A DNA stretch of 64,000 nt from Scenedesmus sp. ARA3. Taxonomy: Eukaryota; Chlorophyta; Chlorophyceae; Sphaeropleales; Scenedesmaceae. This document shows positions 61,300-64,000 of the stretch, piece by piece; positions within the stretch are counted from its first letter, which is position 1, and the number at the start of each line of letters is the position of its first letter. Both the position numbers and the translations under genes were made by a program. Under the pieces are notes generated by a model, which saw only the letters and a list, made by a program, of their open reading frames with translations, ran no database searches and had not been told where the DNA came from. Location: NCBI GenBank assembly GCA_004335835.1, contig RWJK01001940.1, positions 36,137 to 100,136 of the forward strand, given 5' to 3'.

Positions 61300-63855
61300 G
61301 CGTGTCAGGTGTTCATCGACACCAGCGGGCCCGAGTTCATTGGGTGGGACGACATCAACGGCATCGATGAGGTCAAGGCGGAAATTGAGGAGATCATCGA
61401 CTACCTCAAAAACCCTGGTGAGCAAAACCCTGCGGTACAACTACAGGGCCGTTGACCAACAACTGTTGCATGTTACCTGGGCCGCACAACCGGAGAATAT
61501 TCAATGTGTGTGCAGCTGCAGGTACGCTTTGCGCATTACATGAAGTGTATAATGAATATCTCCCAACAGATGTGTGTCGCTGTCGCTGCTGTCGTGATGT
61601 ATCTGTCTGTTCACAGCCCTGCTGCGGCTGCGTGGCGTGAGCCGCATCGGTGGCGTGCTGCTGCTGTGCTTGGCCTTACACAGCCCAATAAAATCGTGTT
61701 CTGCTCTGTCGCTGTTGTCCTTTTTCATTGCAGCGCTGCTGCGGCTGCGTGGTGTGAGCCGCATCGGTGGCGTGCTGCTGGCGGGCGCCCCCGGCACAGG
61801 CAAGACGCTGCTGGCCAAGGCCATCGCAGCAGAGAGCGGCGTCAAGATGTTCACCTGCTCAGGTGATCGGTGTTTTGCACATGTTTGTGTAACTGTAATC
61901 TGCGTGTTACAAGCTTTTGGCTGTGCTGCCGGCCAAGGCCATCACATCGGAGAGCGGCGGCAAGATGTTCACCTGCTCCGGTGAGCCCGGAGCTGCTGCT
62001 GCTGCTGCTGCTGCCGTAGGCATGTTGGGTAAAGCGCAAGCTGCAGTCACAGTACTTGACAGGGCCCCATATGTCAATTGCTGCAAAACGGTCAAGTCTG
62101 TTACGCTTCCCCGTGCTCCCTGAACCTCGCAGGCACGGACGTCTATGATGTGTACACGGGCGTCAATGTGCATTATCCCTGACCCCTTGCATGTTGTGCA
62201 AAGCCTTGAAACCTGCTGCTGCGACCTTGTCGCTTTTTGCCTGCAGGCACGGACTTCTACGACGTGTACACCGGAGTGGGCGCGCGTCGCATCCGCGAGA
62301 CGTTTGAGATGCTGCGCAACTTTGCGCCCGCGGTGCTGTTTGTGGACGAGTTTGACGCGCTGGGTGCGGCACGTGGCGCTGCCGCTGCGGGCGATGAGAG
62401 CGCGTCCATCATCAACGAGCTGCTGGTGCAGGTGGGCATTAATTTAAACCATTGTTTAGCGGTTGCGGTGTGCTTTAGAACCATCAGCATCTGGCATGTG
62501 AGCTGCATGTTACAGATCTGTGTCAGCTGTCAACGAGTTGGTTTCTGCCAGAAGAGCCAGGAAGCTTTTTATGTGCTTGGTGCTGTTTGTGGACGAGTTT
62601 GATGCGCTGGGTGCGGCACGTGGTGCTGCCGCTGCGGGTGATGAGAGCGCGTCCATCATCAACGAGCTGCTGGTGCAGGTGGGCTGATGTGTTTTTGCTG
62701 TTTTTTTTTATGTAGCGCACATCGTACTGGTGGTTTTGAATTATCAATGTGACTGCCGCTGCGGGTGATGGGAGCGCCTCCATCCTCAAAGAGCTGCTGG
62801 TGCAGGTGGGCTGATTATGTTGGTGTTCATATGCAGCCCTACATCGTACAGGCATTGTTATAACATCACAGTGGCTGCCGCTGCGGGCGATGAGAGCGCC
62901 TCCATCATCAACGAGCTACTGGTGCAGGTGGGCTGATTATGTTCTATTGAATTTCAAATGCAGCCGTACATCGTACAGGCGTTGTCCAACATTGCAGTGG
63001 CTGCTGCTGCTGCGGGCGATTGGGCGCCTCCATGCTCAACAAGCTGCTGCTGCATGTGGGGCAAAATGAGAGAATGAAGGTTTTGTATGGCCTTTCTGCC
63101 ATCCAACCAGCATTGGGCCGCAGCTGAGTGGACTGCTGCATCAGCTCTGTGAGGCAACAGACGAAACGTCCAAGTCACCTTTGTGTTTGTTCTTGCCTGC
63201 AGATGGACGGCTTTGAGGACAACCGCAGCCTGGTGGTGCTGGGCGCAACCAACAGGGGCAAGCAAAAGCACAATCCGCTGTCTTAATAATGTTCTCCCTG
63301 CTCACTCAAGTATGGTATAACCTGAGTGTGCCGCAGATGGACGGCTTTGAGGACAACCGCGGCTTGGTGGTGCTGGGCGCAACCAACAGGCCGGGCGCCA
63401 TTGATGCTGCGCTGATCAGGCCGGGGCGCTTCGACCGCATCATCTACATGCCGCTGCCTGACGCAGAAGGACGCGCAGAGATCCTGCAGGTAAGCATTGT
63501 TTGTACTTGTTACCTTGCAACTCATTGCACCAGATAAGATGCTAGCAAGGTTTGCAGAAGGCTTGGTGGGGTTTGAGGTTTACGGCAAACTTGCAAGCAC
63601 GCCGCAGCTTGAAGGTGCAGCTGCATAGGGCGGCGAATTTTTGAGCGACAGCCACTCAAGCGACTTTGCCAGGTGAACATACAGAAGCAATACGCCAAGT
63701 GGCGCTCCGTGTCGTCCGCTTGTAGGTTCCTTGCTGACACTGCATGTGCCGCTGCCGCTGCTGCTGCTGCCCTCCCCAGGTGCATGCGCGCAACAAGTCT
63801 GTTGACCCCACCATCAACTGGCAGGAGGTGGCCCGCGCCATGAGCGGCTTCACAG
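53831..63855 (+). CDS. Plastid FtsH-like AAA protein (3' partial)
   Basis: Fourteen exons join in frame to 735 residues so far: 53831-54282, 54631-54801, 55443-55622, 56571-56670, 56929-57042, 57458-57600, 59378-59489, 59716-59826, 60474-60644, 61309-61417, 61734-61862, 62247-62431, 63337-63489 and 63780-63855. The start is a Ser/Arg-rich transit peptide followed by a hydrophobic stretch ending SARPSYA, suggesting plastid and possibly thylakoid targeting. A membrane segment lies at about 465-482 ([17 protein letters not shown]). The AAA module has Walker A GAPGTGKT (572-579), pore-loop-like region [13 protein letters not shown], Walker B VLFVDEFD (627-634) and second region of homology [20 protein letters not shown] (674-693). 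FtsH-type proteases normally read DEID; here it is DEFD. The protease part is beyond the window, so an active FtsH cannot be told from an inactive FtsHi. Confidence 0.82.
55788..56388 (+). repeat. Three extra copies of an exon end plus donor
   Basis: Copies at about 55788-55893, 56030-56132 and 56277-56388 of the 3' part of exon 55443-55622 ([29 protein letters not shown]). The first two keep the frame and a GTGAG donor. The third is decayed and its donor is lost. Confidence 0.92.
56808..57312 (+). repeat. Three partial copies around the exon 56929-57042
   Basis: One copy of the exon start (56808-56850, GCCATCCAGCAGGAGATAGA) lies upstream. Two copies of the exon end (57096-57182 and 57236-57312, ending GAGAAGATCCAGGTGGGC) lie downstream, both frame-disrupted. 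Confidence 0.9.
58010..58130 (-). other. Antisense coding-like fragment inside an FtsH-gene intron
   Basis: On the minus strand the frame reads [20 protein letters not shown] then [12 protein letters not shown]. The pattern T.KQL..L..L.Y.GP.P.S..EA recurs in short helical repeats of unrelated algal and protist proteins (from memory). Flanking minus-strand frames (for example [20 protein letters not shown] near 57700) are also protein-like. It could be a nested gene, a captured gene fragment or chance; no full model could be built. Confidence 0.3.
58444..58499. repeat. 56-bp near-perfect palindrome
   Basis: AGCCTAGGTCATC at the left end is the exact reverse complement of GATGACCTAGGCT at the right. 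The middle (GTTGAGCTCAAC) is also self-complementary, with few mismatches between. It lies in the long FtsH-gene intron. Confidence 0.9.
58835..59311 (+). repeat. Five extra copies of acceptor plus exon start
   Basis: Copies at about 58835-58905, 58955-58993, 59057-59115, 59166-59225 and 59271-59311 of the exon start at 59378 ([16 protein letters not shown]). Four retain a CAG acceptor. Two switch to a shared alternative continuation (GGCCATGCACTGCACC). Confidence 0.93.
59893..60252 (+). repeat. Three copies of an exon end
   Basis: Copies at about 59893-59927, 60001-60055 and 60224-60252 of the end of exon 59716-59826 ([11 protein letters not shown] then GTGAGC). The middle one still reads [14 protein letters not shown] with a GTGAGG donor. 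Confidence 0.85.
60080..60218. repeat. AT-rich TATAT/TATTA microsatellite
   Basis: About 140 bases almost free of G and C, made of ATTAT and ATATT units, inside an FtsH-gene intron and between two exon copies. Its composition contrasts sharply with the GC-rich surroundings. Confidence 0.9.
60379..60803 (+). repeat. Copies of both edges of exon 60474-60644
   Basis: The exon start (CAG then IARYT) is copied at 60379-60405 upstream. The exon end ([16 protein letters not shown] then GTGAGC) is copied at about 60733-60803 downstream. Confidence 0.88.
61150..61205 (+). repeat. Copy of acceptor plus exon start
   Basis: GCAG then [15 protein letters not shown], against [15 protein letters not shown] at exon 61309. 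Confidence 0.9.
61613..61985 (+). repeat. Copies of both edges of the Walker A exon
   Basis: The start (CAG then [15 protein letters not shown]) is copied at 61613-61666 upstream of exon 61734-61862, and the end ([16 protein letters not shown] with donor) at 61917-61985 downstream. Neither copy contains the Walker A motif itself. Confidence 0.9.
62127..63060 (+). repeat. Five copies of the edges of the Walker B exon
   Basis: One copy of the exon start ([10 protein letters not shown], 62127-62165). Four copies of the exon end lie at about 62575-62690, 62750-62815, 62873-62938 and 62996-63060. The first end copy keeps [15 protein letters not shown] and a GTGGGC donor intact, and later ones are shorter and more decayed. 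The last three share an about 123-bp unit. Confidence 0.92.
63195..63258 (+). repeat. Copy of acceptor plus start of the SRH exon
   Basis: CTGCAG then [18 protein letters not shown], against [18 protein letters not shown] at exon 63337. The copy ends right after the ATNR codons. Confidence 0.92.
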
Positions 63856-64000
63856 GTAGGTGTCAAGGCACGCTGATGTATCGCAATTTTTGACAGAGGA
63901 TAGTTACATGTGGGTCCTGGCACTACTTTGGATGACCAAAACGTTGTGGCACATAAGCTCCGCAGGTATGAGCCACAACAGGTTGAACACAGGTCTGAGA

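Noticed and set aside
63961..64000. Possible next FtsH exon after CGCAG near the right edge
   Set aside because: The peptide (GMSHNRLNTGLR) does not fit the expected FtsH sequence after SGFTG; more sequence is needed.

Overview
This window looks like nuclear DNA of a green alga (Chlorophyta). A Scenedesmus/Tetradesmus-type member of the Chlorophyceae fits best, but that is inference. Genes are dense in introns with GT-AG splice sites. Exons are loaded with CAG/GCA/AGC triplet tracts read as poly-Gln, poly-Ala or poly-Ser. MYND fingers have the chlorophyte form, one gene encodes a plastid FtsH-like protein with a transit peptide, and TGTAA polyadenylation motifs occur. One 50-N assembly gap lies inside a CTG tract at 33442-33491. 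I saw no tRNA, rRNA or CRISPR array.

Layout. 206-9014 (+): 3' part of a very large Sec39-domain (NBAS/MIP2-like) vesicle-tethering protein. 9512-11607 (+): secreted Kazal plus V8-type serine protease. 14164-19595 (+): four-EF-hand protein with a huge low-complexity tail. 21338-26486 (+): a truncated and a damaged MYND/SAP-like paralogue. 27702-32199 (-): Ser/Arg-rich protein of unknown function. 32687-34323 (-): a third paralogue of the MYND family that has lost its MYND finger. 34813-39617 (-): coiled-coil protein resembling ciliary trichohyalin-plectin-homology proteins. 40286-42098 (-): probable plastid membrane protein. 45318-47125 and perhaps to about 43.7 kb (-): secreted Cys-rich protein. 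48061-52596 (-): SAND-domain (VARL/RegA-like) nuclear regulator. 53831 to the right edge (+): plastid FtsH-like AAA protein, 3' end missing.

The main unexplained signal cuts across unrelated genes on both strands. Introns contain extra, diverged copies of the neighbouring exon's edge, usually with the splice site still attached. I count about 45 such copies, about 25 of them in the FtsH-like gene. Exon phases across all main introns of the Sec39, protease, EF-hand, SAND, membrane-protein and FtsH-like genes close into single reading frames, so the authentic exons can be told from the copies. A second pattern is strand-asymmetric triplet use: CAG-type tracts in exons on the sense strand, CTG tracts just upstream of 3' splice sites.

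The genes do not form a pathway; this is an ordinary eukaryotic neighbourhood. The exon models are hand-derived from splice motifs and phase, without transcript support.
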